Source of the DNA: Romanomermis culicivorax
Taxonomy: Eukaryota; Nematoda; Enoplea; Mermithida; Mermithidae
Direction: 5' to 3'
DNA length: 64,000 nucleotides
Assembly (NCBI GenBank): GCA_963922205.1
Contig: CAWUHX010000015.1
Coordinates: 992,001 to 1,056,000, forward strand
Of this stretch, positions 12,979 through 22,830 are shown piece by piece. Numbering within the stretch: position 1 is the stretch's first letter; each line of letters begins with the position of its first letter. The position numbers were made by a program, and so were the translations under genes. Under the pieces are notes generated by a model. It saw only the letters and a program-made list of their open reading frames with translations. It searched no databases and was not told where the DNA came from.

Positions 12979-14702
12979 AAAATTTCGATTGTGCCACGCT
13001 AGACCCACTGTCCCACTAGGCCCACCAGTTCAGTAAACCCAATGTCTCACTAGGCCCACCGAAAGTGTGTCATTAATCCCACCGGAATTCTCAGTAGACC
13101 CACTGCGTCGATCAGAGGTGTATCACTAGACCCACTACTAAATTTGTTGCGTTATTCCCAATGTCTCACATGGCCCACTAATAAAATTCGAGTAATGCAC
13201 AATATTTTTCAATCTTGGCGAAAAAATGACGTAACGACAGGGTGTGGCGAAGTGATCTGCTCGCTCCGAAAACCGAATTCCACACATGATCACGAACATT
13301 TGTTACCACCATCTTGTAGGGAATTCCATTCTGCGTTGAATGATGTATTTTGCATTACAGAAGTGCAAATATTGCATGTTTTATTGATAAAAAACAAAAC
13401 ATGTCCAGTTTTAGGAATTGTTCATCCTTTGGATCAAATTTGACGGTCTCAACCTTACATTTTATGGTGTTTAAGGTGCTTAATTAAGTTAAGCAATGTT
13501 CGGCAGTGAATGGGGCAATGAAAAAAGTAAAAATTCGCAAAAGTCACATTTTAAATTTTTTAAACATTTTTTCTCCTTTAATTTTTACTTCCTCATCAAA
13601 TGTCTCAGAAAACGGTGAACTACAACTACTACCAAGCATCATTATTCTCTTCTAGCTGCCTTCACAGAACTAAATGAAAGTTTGAAGCTGCATGTTATCA
13701 TTTATCCTGTCGAATTTGATAAATATGCTGAAAAATTGGAAATCTTGACTTCGTGCTCTGTTTTTGATGAAAAAACATTCAATATTTGGACATCTGTAAT
13801 GCCAGCTAAACCATTCAATGCAGAATTGAATTCGCTATAAGGTAGTGGTTACAAATTTTTGCGATCAAGTATGGAAATTGGTTTCTGGAGGGAACAGGTC
13901 ATTTCGCAACCCTTGTATCAATTGAACTGCTAGTCATTCTTGCACTATTGCCAATTTAATGAAACCATCATTGTTTGGTTTGGCATCAACTTTTTTTGTT
14001 CAAATCTGCCTTTTTAACGCATATCAATTAAAATAACTATCCAATTAAATGATACACATAATTCGCGTAATTTTGAATTTCTTCCAAAAGCAAATCATTA
14101 TTTGGATCATTTCCAATCCTATGCCGATTGTTGATGAAACCGGTTTTCGCATTTCTGAGATTTTGGTCAACAATTGCATAACGGCGTAATTCATTGCTAA
14201 TATTACTAACAAACGGATAATTTCGTGAAACTAACAAATAATACTACATCCAAAACTAAACACTACTACGAACATCTTTGTCATACCACGTATTATGCCA
14301 TTTTTGGACATGAGATGCTAAGTTTTTTTGGAAATCTTTTTTTAGATTCCTGACAAAGACCTGATTTGCATATTTGCTCGCTTGTTTCATAATGCTTAAC
14401 TCGTTGATTGTTATATAATGCTGAAACGGTCATGTTCCTTTGTATTTATATAATATTTCACCTGATTGAAAAATATTGCGCATTACTCGAATTTTATACT
14501 AGTGGACCATGTGAGACAGTGGGAATAATGCAACAAATTTAATAGTGGGTCTAGTGAGTCACCTCGGATTGGCGCAGTGGGTCTACTGAGAATTCCAGTG
14601 GGATTAATGACACCCTTTCGGTGGGCCTAATGAGACATTGGGTTTACTGAGCCGGTGGGCCTGGTGAGACAGTGGGTCTAGGGAGACGTTGCCAAAATTT
14701 CG
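12979..14702. mobile_element. DNA element with ~240-bp terminal inverted repeats
   Basis: The left arm, about 12979-13225, and right arm, about 14470-14702, match in reverse complement through the whole arm, for example CTCAGTAGACCCACTG on the left against CAGTGGGTCTACTGAG on the right. Each arm itself contains repeated GGCCCACC/AGACCCACT-type words spaced roughly 20-30 bp. Long arms, a 1.7-kb length and an internal FLYWCH-like fragment suggest a Mutator-like (MULE) or other foldback DNA transposon remnant. No intact transposase was found. Confidence 0.65.
13216..13305 (+). pseudogene. FLYWCH-like zinc-finger fragment
   Basis: The frame starting near 13144 contains a stretch with VTTGCGEVICSLRKPN followed by HDHEH. 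It resembles the second half of a FLYWCH zinc finger: a GEV strand, then N..H-x-H. The first, aromatic-Cys half is not readable here because that part is element arm. FLYWCH domains occur in DNA-transposon proteins and in host proteins derived from them. The fragment sits inside an inverted-repeat element, so it is best read as transposon debris. Recognition is by eye only and rests on about 30 residues. Confidence 0.35.
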
Positions 14703-15019
14703 TATTGAACACTGTTGTTTTGTACTTCACGAATGAAAAGAAATCGAGCACAAACTAAAATTTCCAGTCTGTTTTATTATTTATTGAATTCAGGATATCC
14801 AAATTCTATTATTGATTTTCAAGTATGCTCTGCTCAGCCATTCATGGAAATTATGTCTCAATGCAGTCTTTTAATCAAACGTTTCTAGATTTTTCATTCA
14901 TTACCCATTCGATCATCAACTCTCCATTTTTACTATGATCTATTGTCTTTTTCTTCAAATGCTTGTAATTATTGAGGATGGAAATCAAGTACTATTTCAT
15001 ATTTTTGCCATTTCCAAGT

Positions 15020-15023
15020 ACCC
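15020..15023 (+). repeat. Target-site duplication, left (ACCC)
   Basis: The four bases immediately before the 5' LTR equal the four after the 3' LTR. A 4-bp duplication is within the range for Ty3/gypsy integrases and supports one undisturbed insertion. Confidence 0.7.
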
Positions 15024-15557
15024 TGTCATGTGCCGACGGATTTCGTCGAACGTCATGTGATTCACATCACAATTTTCCATTACGTTTTTCGTTACGTTTT
15101 GTGTTACAGTAATTTACATCAATTTTGCGTTTCGTTTTTATACTTTTTACATGCAATTTATGTGTGTACTTTTTATGTTTATTTCTGTTGCTTTTACGCA
15201 CTCTTATTTCCGTTTCCATTTATTATTTTCAATCGCACACGTAGACTACGGTATGTACCCGCTAGTCAAGAATTTCCGTTAGAGATAAGCTCTCCGAGCT
15301 CATCGCTGTAATTAGAGCACAACGTGCACTTCTTATCAGTAAAAACTAGCGACATTTCGCAACGTGAAATGACTAGTTGGAAATTCTCACTAGTGACGTT
15401 CCTATGTTAAGCATGGAGAGTGAAAACTCGCCCCAATGCTTAACGTTGTGAACTGGAAAATGTCTATGTGATCATAGGCATCTTCTGCAACGATTTCCGC
15501 TGCAGAAGTTAGCTTGGGGAATGTTAACTCTGCCCAAGGCATACTGTAGTTTATGGA

Positions 15558-15572
15558 GCCCTTTAAAAGGGC
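15558..15572 (+). promoter_or_regulatory. Putative LTR core promoter (TTTAAAA in a 15-bp palindrome)
   Basis: GCCCTTTAAAAGGGC is a near-perfect palindrome and is conserved in the 3' LTR at 30357-30371. It contains a TATA-like TTTAAAA. A TCACTCATT initiator-like sequence follows about 25-30 bases downstream. Position within the LTR, about 140 bases before AATAAA, suits a U3/R boundary. Inferred from spacing only. Confidence 0.45.
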
Positions 15573-15698
15573 ATGTTTTGTCTTTTTGTCACTCATTATT
15601 GGGCCTAACTGGTTTTCGTCGTTTTAGCCTTACGTCACATTCGCCGTCGTCGATTTTGTTATATTTTGTTATTGTCAACTGCGTGTTGCCGTACGTCG

Positions 15699-15704
15699 AA
15701 TAAA
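15699..15704 (+). terminator. LTR polyadenylation signal AATAAA
   Basis: AATAAA in the 5' LTR, conserved in the 3' LTR at 30498-30503, where it would act on the element transcript. Confidence 0.5.
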
Positions 15705-16448
15705 TTTACATATTTTCGCCCCGGCCTACATACTCACATCACCTACAGTAACCCGACGGTAGGAACCCATCCCCGTCCCAGTTAATTGTAGAACCCCGTC
15801 GCCCCTTGCCGAGGAAATGTCCGCTACCGCCGCCTGCTGATCAGCAGCCGCCGAATCTCACGCCGAATCGCCCGGATTCCCATTCCCGTACATCACCGTC
15901 CGTAGGACCCCGTTCGACCCTGAACCCGTCGCCCAGCGCCGAGTAATTTGAGAAGAGGTGTCATAAGTCTTCTCAGGGGTTATTGTTGTTGAGGGTATAT
16001 TTGTGGGAGTCTCCCCTAAGCTAGTTTTCCCCCAGAAGGACCCTCAGTTAAGAAAGCCCTCAGACCTTTAAGGTCAGGGCCAATAAGGGGATTTAGGTTA
16101 ACAATCCGGTCCCCTACAGTACGCCATTCTTCGAATGGCACCATCCCCCATTCCGGTGAATGAGGATTAGGGATTGGCACCCCCGACCCGGCGGCGTTGT
16201 CCATTATTCTACAGCATTAACCCTAGGACAAGGCGGAGGTACACCATAGGTTTACCTGTGGTAGTACCAGCTGGGTTGGGTTCCCGAAGTAGATAAACCA
16301 AATGGAGCCACCCAACGGGGTCACAGCATGCCACTTTCAGTGACATGGCCATATTACCTTCGGGATGTGGTATGGGTTTCCCATCAATGTGACTGATCAC
16401 TACTTCGTTCAATGTGACATGGCTCCCCAATTCCTACCTAATGTGACA

Positions 16449-16466
16449 TGGCGAGGCTGGAAAATC
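16449..16466 (+). promoter_or_regulatory. Putative primer binding site
   Basis: Sequence directly after the LTR starts TGGCGAGGCTGG. A TGG immediately after the LTR is what pairs with the CCA end of a tRNA primer. The tRNA identity is not assigned. Confidence 0.5.
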
Positions 16467-17810
16467 GACCTTTAAGTCTGACTTCACAGTCCTTGGGAAC
16501 GAACCTTTTACCCTTTTGAGTGAGCTACCTCTTTCAATTGGGTAAACTTTCGGTTTGAGTGGGGAAACCTCCATCAGATCATGAGAATCACCACTTGAGT
16601 GGGGAAACCTCTCTCAGGTCTGCTGATTCGCATTCCGAGTGGGATCACTGATCCTTAGGATGAAATTTTTGCCCTCATGTAAGTGGATACGCCCGTAAGA
16701 AGGTACACTGCCCCTTAGGTCGGAATAGGCCCTTATATTCGAGTTTAACGCCAACTCAGATAGCACTGCATTTGAGTAAAATTTAATTACTGTAGGTCGG
16801 GATTTGCCCCACGTGTGATTAATTTAATGATTCTTGCGTGTAAATTAATGCCTTATGAGTATAGTAACTCCCTTAAGCTTTAATTCATCAACTGGTGTCA
16901 ATTTTTCCCCAGATTTGATCCCCAAGAGTCATAAAATCCCCAGAGTTGAGTAAATAGAGTATTCTGCCTAAATCTCCTCTGAGCTTTCATTTATTTTTTC
17001 TTTTCATTTTTTCTCAATTTGGGCCGCCATTCACTGTGTGTGATCAATAGGTTACTGTAGCGCCGTAGGCCTTTTGGTTACAGTAGGACTGCGATTTGCA
17101 CGTACTCTAACTACAGTATACCTGGGTACGGGTACTTGAGTATCACAGCCCATGAGGTTTTCACAGCCCCTGAGGGTTTCGGGATCTCCGATCAGGAGAT
17201 ACAGTACACCTTCCACTCTTGATTCTGGACGTCAAGTGTGGTCGTAATTTGTTATCTGTGTCTGGTATGTATGTCAACACACTTTTTCGAAACTTTTTCT
17301 TATCTTCACTGAGCACTTGCCAAGTTGCTCATTTTTCCGGCCAAACAAGCCAAAATTTTACTGTTGACACATATAACACCGTACTTCACATTGCTTATCT
17401 TTCGGGTCTCAAATTTTATTTTATTTACTTTACTTTTTATTTTTCTCGGTCTTCTATGCGGAGCGTGTGACCCAATTATAATAATTTTTCACCCAATAAA
17501 TTTTCTTATCTCAAAAATCAACCCAAATAAAAACTAATAACCCATTTTCCCCCTTTTTCTAACCAAACAAACAAAAAAAAATTTTTACCCTTTTTCCTAC
17601 CAAAAAACACACAAACATTCTCTTTTCTACTTCTATTCAAATTTATCAAAAACCAAAACTTTTTCTTCATTGGTCACACATACATCATAGTTGGCAACCG
17701 TTCAGTAGGTCATTTTTATTATTTTTTCCACTACTGCACGGTTTTCTTTTCTCTCCTTCTCTTCTGCTTCTAGGTAGTTGCACATGGTGGGGATCTTACC
17801 GATCGGGACC

Positions 17811-18660
17811 ACTGACGTCAGCAACAACTACTTATTGGGTTGTTATTATGAGGTGTTGTGTCTTGTGCGACCCCACCTCTGACGTCCGCAACTACCTCAC
17901 ATGCTGCTGTTGCACTGAGGCGTGACTTGCGAGGTCATGCCTCTGACGTCAGCAATGGCCGCATAGCATGTGGCCATTAAGGGGTTGATGGTTCTCCGTG
18001 TCCTCTCCCTCCATCTGCAACAGCTGCATCCCTTGCTGTTGCTTTAAGGGTTGGGTGGCCCTCCGGCTCTACCTCTGGCGTCAGCAATGGCAACGTAACA
18101 GGTTGTTATTGCGGGATGGTGACCGTATGGCACTGTCTTTCTGACGTCTGCAACAGCAGAGGCTCGTGTTGTTGCACTAGGATTGGTCGTCTATTCCGAC
18201 TTCAGTCCTTGACGTCAGAAACAACAATGCACCATATTGTTGTTCAGAGATGTGAGGCCTTACAAACCGCACATCTGGCGTCTGCAACAACTGCATCTCA
18301 TATCATTGTCGTAGGATAACTGACACTCAGCTATTACCTTTTGACGTCAGCAACGGCGATGCTCCGTGTTGTCGTAGCAAGGTTGCTGGCCTAGGGCCCT
18401 GTCTACTGATGTCCACAATGATAAGTCTCTATTCCAGTATCGGAATTAAGACTTTACGGTCTTATTCTGGCGTCAGCAATGGCCATGCCCCGTATTGCCA
18501 TAAGAAGTTTGTAGCCGTAGGCCCTTACTTCTTGGCGTACATACTGCAATATGAGATTAGGGCACACACATCCCAGTCACCTGAGGTCAGCACCGAGTGT
18601 GTGGTGGTGTATATCACATCTTTTGACGTCAGCACCGGGTTACTGTGGGTTTCCAAGATG
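17811..18660 (+). repeat. Tandem array of ~14 hairpin units with covarying stems
   Basis: Units of roughly 60-70 nt start with TGACGTC or a variant (TGGCGTC, TGATGTC), usually then AGCAA, at about 17813, 17880, 17944, 18013 (anchor lost, TCTGCAAC only), 18075, 18142, 18210, 18276, 18342, 18407, 18468, 18532, 18582 and 18623. After the anchor comes an inverted repeat whose sequence varies by unit: AATGGCC/GGCCATT (17954), GCAACAGC/GCTGTTGC (18016), AACAACAAT/ATTGTTGTT (18219), ATGGC/GCCAT (18479), CACC/GGTG (18590). Many units end in a second inverted repeat: GAGGCGTGAC/GTCATGCCTC (17917), AGATGTG/CACATCT (18248), AAGAC/GTCTT (18448), AAGAAGT/ACTTCTT (18502). Stems stay paired while the bases change, the mark of conserved structure. 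The last few units are weaker. Confidence 0.8.
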
Positions 18661-20485
18661 CCACTTGAGTTCTAGGTGTTGATTGGAGTATTACTTTCTC
18701 ACCTACGGCTCTTGTCTGAGGGTTGTGTCTGTGTGTCACTGGTGCCTCGGAAACATCAGTCAACATGCTCACGCAACCTGAGATGCACTCGGTCCGTGAT
18801 ACTGATCAAGTTGTCCGTAAGGGTAGCAGCACTGATGGATCAGCACGTGACTACTCTTTTAAGCTTTAACTGCAGGTTCGAACGGGTTTACACTCGGCCT
18901 CAGCTGGGTTGGTTGTCCAACATACGCAACCATTGGGCATTTGCAGTCAGTACTGCCTGTGTCTAACAACAGCAAGGGTTGACAACCTTCTTGTAAATTT
19001 CTTATCTAAATTTTCGCATTTCTTTCTCATCAATAATCTCCTTTAGTGTCCCCACCAGAATAATTCCTCAGGAATTACGGCACAGCCACTGGTTGGGCCT
19101 GAAGTGTAAAAGACCCCCCTGTATTCTTTTCTTCACACTCAAACGCCTTCATTAGCTGGCCTAATAATGTCCGCACTAGAGTCGCCCTTAATCCTGAGTC
19201 CGCCTCCATTGGTTTGTCCCTTAGCATAATATAACCGCTAGTCCGCCTAAGCGAAGGTGTTCGAGTCCGCCTAAACACATTACAACTAAGTCCACCTTAG
19301 CTCCTCACTTTACACTTATTTATTTGAGACAGACTGTACCCCTGATCTCAAGATGCATTGAGCCTAGCCTGGATTCATAGGAGGAAGCCTGCATTTCCCC
19401 ACCTCCACCTCTGGCACAGCTGGGCCAAGGACCCCCATGCCCTTTTACTGACTGAGTGTGTCAGAATAGCACCTTGGTACCTGGTGCTCTTATATCTCAA
19501 CTGGTGACCTGCGATCCTCACTTCATCTCAGTGAACAGAAACCCGGCCCCCAGCTGTATATAATACTCCTGGAGAGTTCCCGTTCTGTTCGAAACGCGCA
19601 TTCCCGTTTTGGGCACGGTTGTAGCATATACGCGAATGATGTCCTCCCGGGATCCTCCTGTCTAGTCATCACACTTTTCAGAGTTCGCAATTGCTCCTAG
19701 TGAGTGAGGCCGATTGCGTAATAGTGCGTTCCCCTTTGTGTAGTCTGGTTTGTAAACTAATTTTGTCCCTATCTATTAGCACCTACTAAGTTTACTTTAA
19801 GTTGTCCCCCTTTACTTATTAATTCTTAGGCTACTCCATGTGCTACTCCTGGTGAGTAGGACTTTGTCGGTTACGAGCCCTCCCATATCCCAAAGTTTGT
19901 AAACTAGCACACCGGACTTAACCTCCAAATAAAATTCCCTTTTGAGCAGGTTTATCCATACGTCCTCACGTCGATTCCTTAATTTTATGGTTGGAGTTCC
20001 ACCACTTTTATTCAAATTTATTTTACTTTTGGTTCAAATAACTGGGTCTTGCCCCATTCATCTCTAAAGTTTGGGTATAATTTTCCCTCTCTTTACACTT
20101 GGGTTATCCCCTCTTTAACTACGTAGGTGACCAGATAAATTCCCTTCTGAGTCAACCTATCTTTTCTTCTGGCTGTTCAGAGAGCTAAAACCTTGTTCTT
20201 TTCTAGCCCCATCGCTGAGTGGCCGCCAGACATTGTAAAGAACAAAAGTTACAGCCTCAACACGCCGTCGCGCAAACGATCTCGTACTTCCCGCGCTTCC
20301 TCGCCACGCGACTACAAAAGTAACTCTTACTTCACTTCTACAAAATAGAGACACCTAAACGTTCCTGTCGCCTTAGTACTAAGCTTAAGCAGACAAGTGA
20401 GCCCCTCTCTATTCAGTTTGATCGAATAACTTCACAGGCAAGATCATCAGTCTTGGACACCTTTCAGGAAGACGAATTCTCATCT

Positions 20486-21955
20486 ATGAAGTCAGAAATT
20501 GATTTACCTTCACAGATTGAGAATAAGGTCCAAGCTGCATTTGAGAATGCCCTTGGACCACTCAACCAAAAGCTGGAGGCTATGAATGGCAGAAGGCACC
20601 CTCCTGTGTCCAGCTTCATGGCCCCTCCTGCCTTTTCAGGTGCTTTTGGTGAGTCCATAATGGATTTTATATCCCACTTGACCCGTTTCTTTACACTTCA
20701 AGGGGTAACAGAAGCGGATCATGCATGAAAAATTGTGTTCTTGGAGTCTTGCCTCACAGGTCCTGCTCTGGCACCCTACTGGGACTTTAGCAGTGGTACT
20801 CCGCAGCCTACCCGCTACGAAGAGTTCACGGCTTTTCTTAGGAGAGACTTTCCAGTAGGGTGTGACTCAGATCTGCATCAGCAGTTGATTCAAGATCGCC
20901 TGCAGGAGCCGACTGAGTCCGCGATAGTCTACCTTGAGCACCTTAAGTGACTGTCCAGGGTGGCTTATCCGGATCTCACGACTGACGTTAGGGATTCTAT
21001 TAATAAACCTATCTTTCTGAGAGGGTTGAAACCAGTCCTTAGAGATAGTATTAAGTTCAGGGAGTTCACAACTCTTGAAGAGATTCTCAAAGCAGCCTGC
21101 TACGCGGAATCGCAGATTTTTCGGGATGAGATTAGGTATACTGCCCCATCTAATGCTGTTTTCTCTTCAGAACAAAGGACCGCCGACAACGTCAGGTCAA
21201 TGTTGAAGCAAAGGGGCACCGCTCAACATCCGTCGGTAACGCCATCCGATGAAATTCGATGTTTACAATCAGAGATGGCCCGGGTTACTACTCACGTTGC
21301 TCGACTTACGGCTCAGCAATCGGCGCCACCTCCGAGAAATTCGATGCCATCATCGACGCCGTGGACGCATGTCCAGACCGCCGGCGACCGCCCGTCAGGG
21401 GCACATTTACAGATGTGCTCCTACCATGGACGCTGCACCCACAACGACACTAATTGCCGGGCCCAACATCCCGATAGCGCCGGCCCTAGCACCGCCACCG
21501 CCACGGGCGCCAGCCATTGCTATTTTTGTCAAACGAGGGCGCACCCGACCGACCGATGCGACAGATCCTGCCCGCATTGCTGAAAGTTACGAGTGCACCG
21601 GGCTTCGGCCTGCCCAAACCGAAGTTCGACATTGCCTGGTGAGACTAATTGTGGTAATTCTAATTACTCTCCTCAGGGGGCAAGTGGAAATTTTCGGCGA
21701 TATGCTAATCCAACTCTTCACGGGACAGGGAACCAATATCGGTCACCCCCACGGCAAAATAATGCCGTAGGGGCTACCGACGGTCTTCTTCACCCAGATC
21801 TCTTTGATCTGGATGATGAAGTTCTGGCTGAACATCTGGCGGATCACTCACAACTGTGTTATCCTGTCTGTATAATCAGTATTGGGTTTTCAGCTGCCGC
21901 AGTGGTTTCGGCATCGACTCCGTCCTCAGCCTTTCCGCCGCGGCCACCGAAATAG
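20486..21955 (+). pseudogene. gag: gag-like polyprotein, interrupted by stops
   Basis: One reading frame runs through 20453-21955 with TGA at 20726-20728, 20948-20950 and 21581-21583, ending at TAG 21953-21955. The first in-frame ATG is at 20486; the frame is open further upstream without an ATG. The N-terminal part resembles a Ty3/gypsy capsid, with PPAFSGAF, then AFLRRDFP, then AYPDLTTDVRD and FLRGLK. The C-terminal part is Cys/His-rich with two clusters, CSYHGRC..C and CYFCQ...CD..CPHC, continuing past the third TGA to HRASAC; these are probably nucleic-acid-binding zinc knuckles. Each TGA sits where an Arg CGA codon would fit, so loss by C-to-T change is the simplest reading; stop readthrough cannot be excluded. 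The same frame carries on downstream with more stops toward 22148. Confidence 0.75.
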
Positions 21956-22203
21956 GCGACGCCAGTCAATGTAAACCCATCAACGACACCGAAAACGACT
22001 GGCAACATCAGCGTAATCGCGTAGTAGCGACTGACGGAAGGTACACCGGCACCTCCGGCACGTGTTATCAACCAGGGACTGCCGCCCGGAATTCCTACGG
22101 ACTCCGCATTGGAGGTCGTCGGTCAGTTGGAATTGATGAATCTGATAGGTAAACTACCTTCTTTTTCTGAAGTTTCAAATCTGGAAATCAGATGTCCTTA
22201 TAA

Positions 22204-22830
22204 GTCACCGGCTTTAACGATTTCTTGTTTACAGATTCCTCATCCGTCACCGATGTGATGCGGGCTGTTTGGTCAACCGATTTGGACAAAAAGTATCCGC
22301 ACCTCCCCTGGGTGCTACTCAACCAGCCGTTCGAGGTTGAGGCGCTTACGGCGGCTGACGTCATGCTATCGGCGCCAACAGTGTTGCGAGTTTTGGGGCC
22401 CGACGTCGCTTGACGGGCGCTCGAGTTCATCGCTGACGGAACTATTCGGGCCACTCCGGTGGACAAGATCCTGTTGGATGGTGAACCGTTGTCGCCAGCA
22501 GTGGACGCCGTCCGCCGCCCTGTGGAGGAGGCCAGTCGCAACGTGCGGCCCACAGCAGTTGTTGCTACGTCACCGACAACAACGACGACGGGAGCCCAAA
22601 CACTGGCGGCGATTGCGCAACAGCAACCGGTCGCCAACGCCTTCAGAGAACCGTTGCCCGCGGTTAACAACACCGTCAATGTCACCGAGGCATCGCCATT
22701 TCCGACATCAACCGTCCCGCGGTCCCCAAAGATTGGCGTTCTTCGAGAAGTCCACCCGTGCGGAGGCTTGGTCATCGACTTCCCCAGAGAGGAGCCCATG
22801 TCGTCCAACGATGATGACGTCGAAGAATGA
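22204..22830 (+). pseudogene. Accessory frame between gag and env, function unknown
   Basis: A frame distinct from gag and env, open from 22204 to the TGA at 22828-22830 except for one TGA at 22411-22413 (another CGA-like site). The first part looks like a folded segment ([40 protein letters not shown]). The second is Thr/Pro/Ala/Val-rich and ends in an acidic SSNDDDVEE tail. It has no early ATG; its start follows a good acceptor (TTTCTTGTTTACAG, ending 22234), and a matching donor (GATAG|GTAAAC) lies at 22149. Removing those 86 bases would join it to the gag frame. Its end overlaps the proposed env start by 20 bases. No family was recognised. It could be the C-terminus of a spliced Gag product. 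Confidence 0.45.

Larger units (their letters stand above)
15024..16448 (+). repeat. 5' LTR
   Basis: 1425 bp, aligned end to end with 29822-31248. By hand the two differ at a few percent of positions, mostly transitions, plus small indels (one near 15520, a 2-bp one near 15725). It begins TGTCA and ends TGACA. It contains a TTTAAAA promoter candidate and an AATAAA polyadenylation signal. Open frames on either strand within the LTR do not resemble known proteins. Confidence 0.9.
16449..20485 (+). other. Very long non-coding leader of the retroelement
   Basis: About 4 kb lies between the 5' LTR and the first in-frame ATG of gag, with no recognisable protein. It contains short repeats with a period near 40 bp at 16515-16645 (TTGAGTGGGGAAACCTC at 16555 and 16595, looser versions at 16517 and 16637) and the hairpin array at 17811-18660. 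The remainder, 18661-20400, has no repeat visible by eye. The leader is far longer than the few hundred bases usual in Ty3/gypsy elements, so it may hold packaging, translation-control or splicing signals. Confidence 0.7.

Noticed and set aside
13000-14700. CRISPR-like spaced repeats
   Set aside because: Spaced CCCAC words belong to inverted-repeat arms of a DNA element; no regular repeat-spacer pattern and the genome is eukaryotic.
16016-16430. Open minus-strand frames conserved in both LTRs
   Set aside because: Conservation simply reflects LTR identity; no domain and the frames run antisense to the element.
22337-22810. N-terminal part of the long env frame
   Set aside because: Open but Arg/Ser/Trp-rich in a way typical of a shadow of the accessory frame; the signal-like segment begins after 22811.
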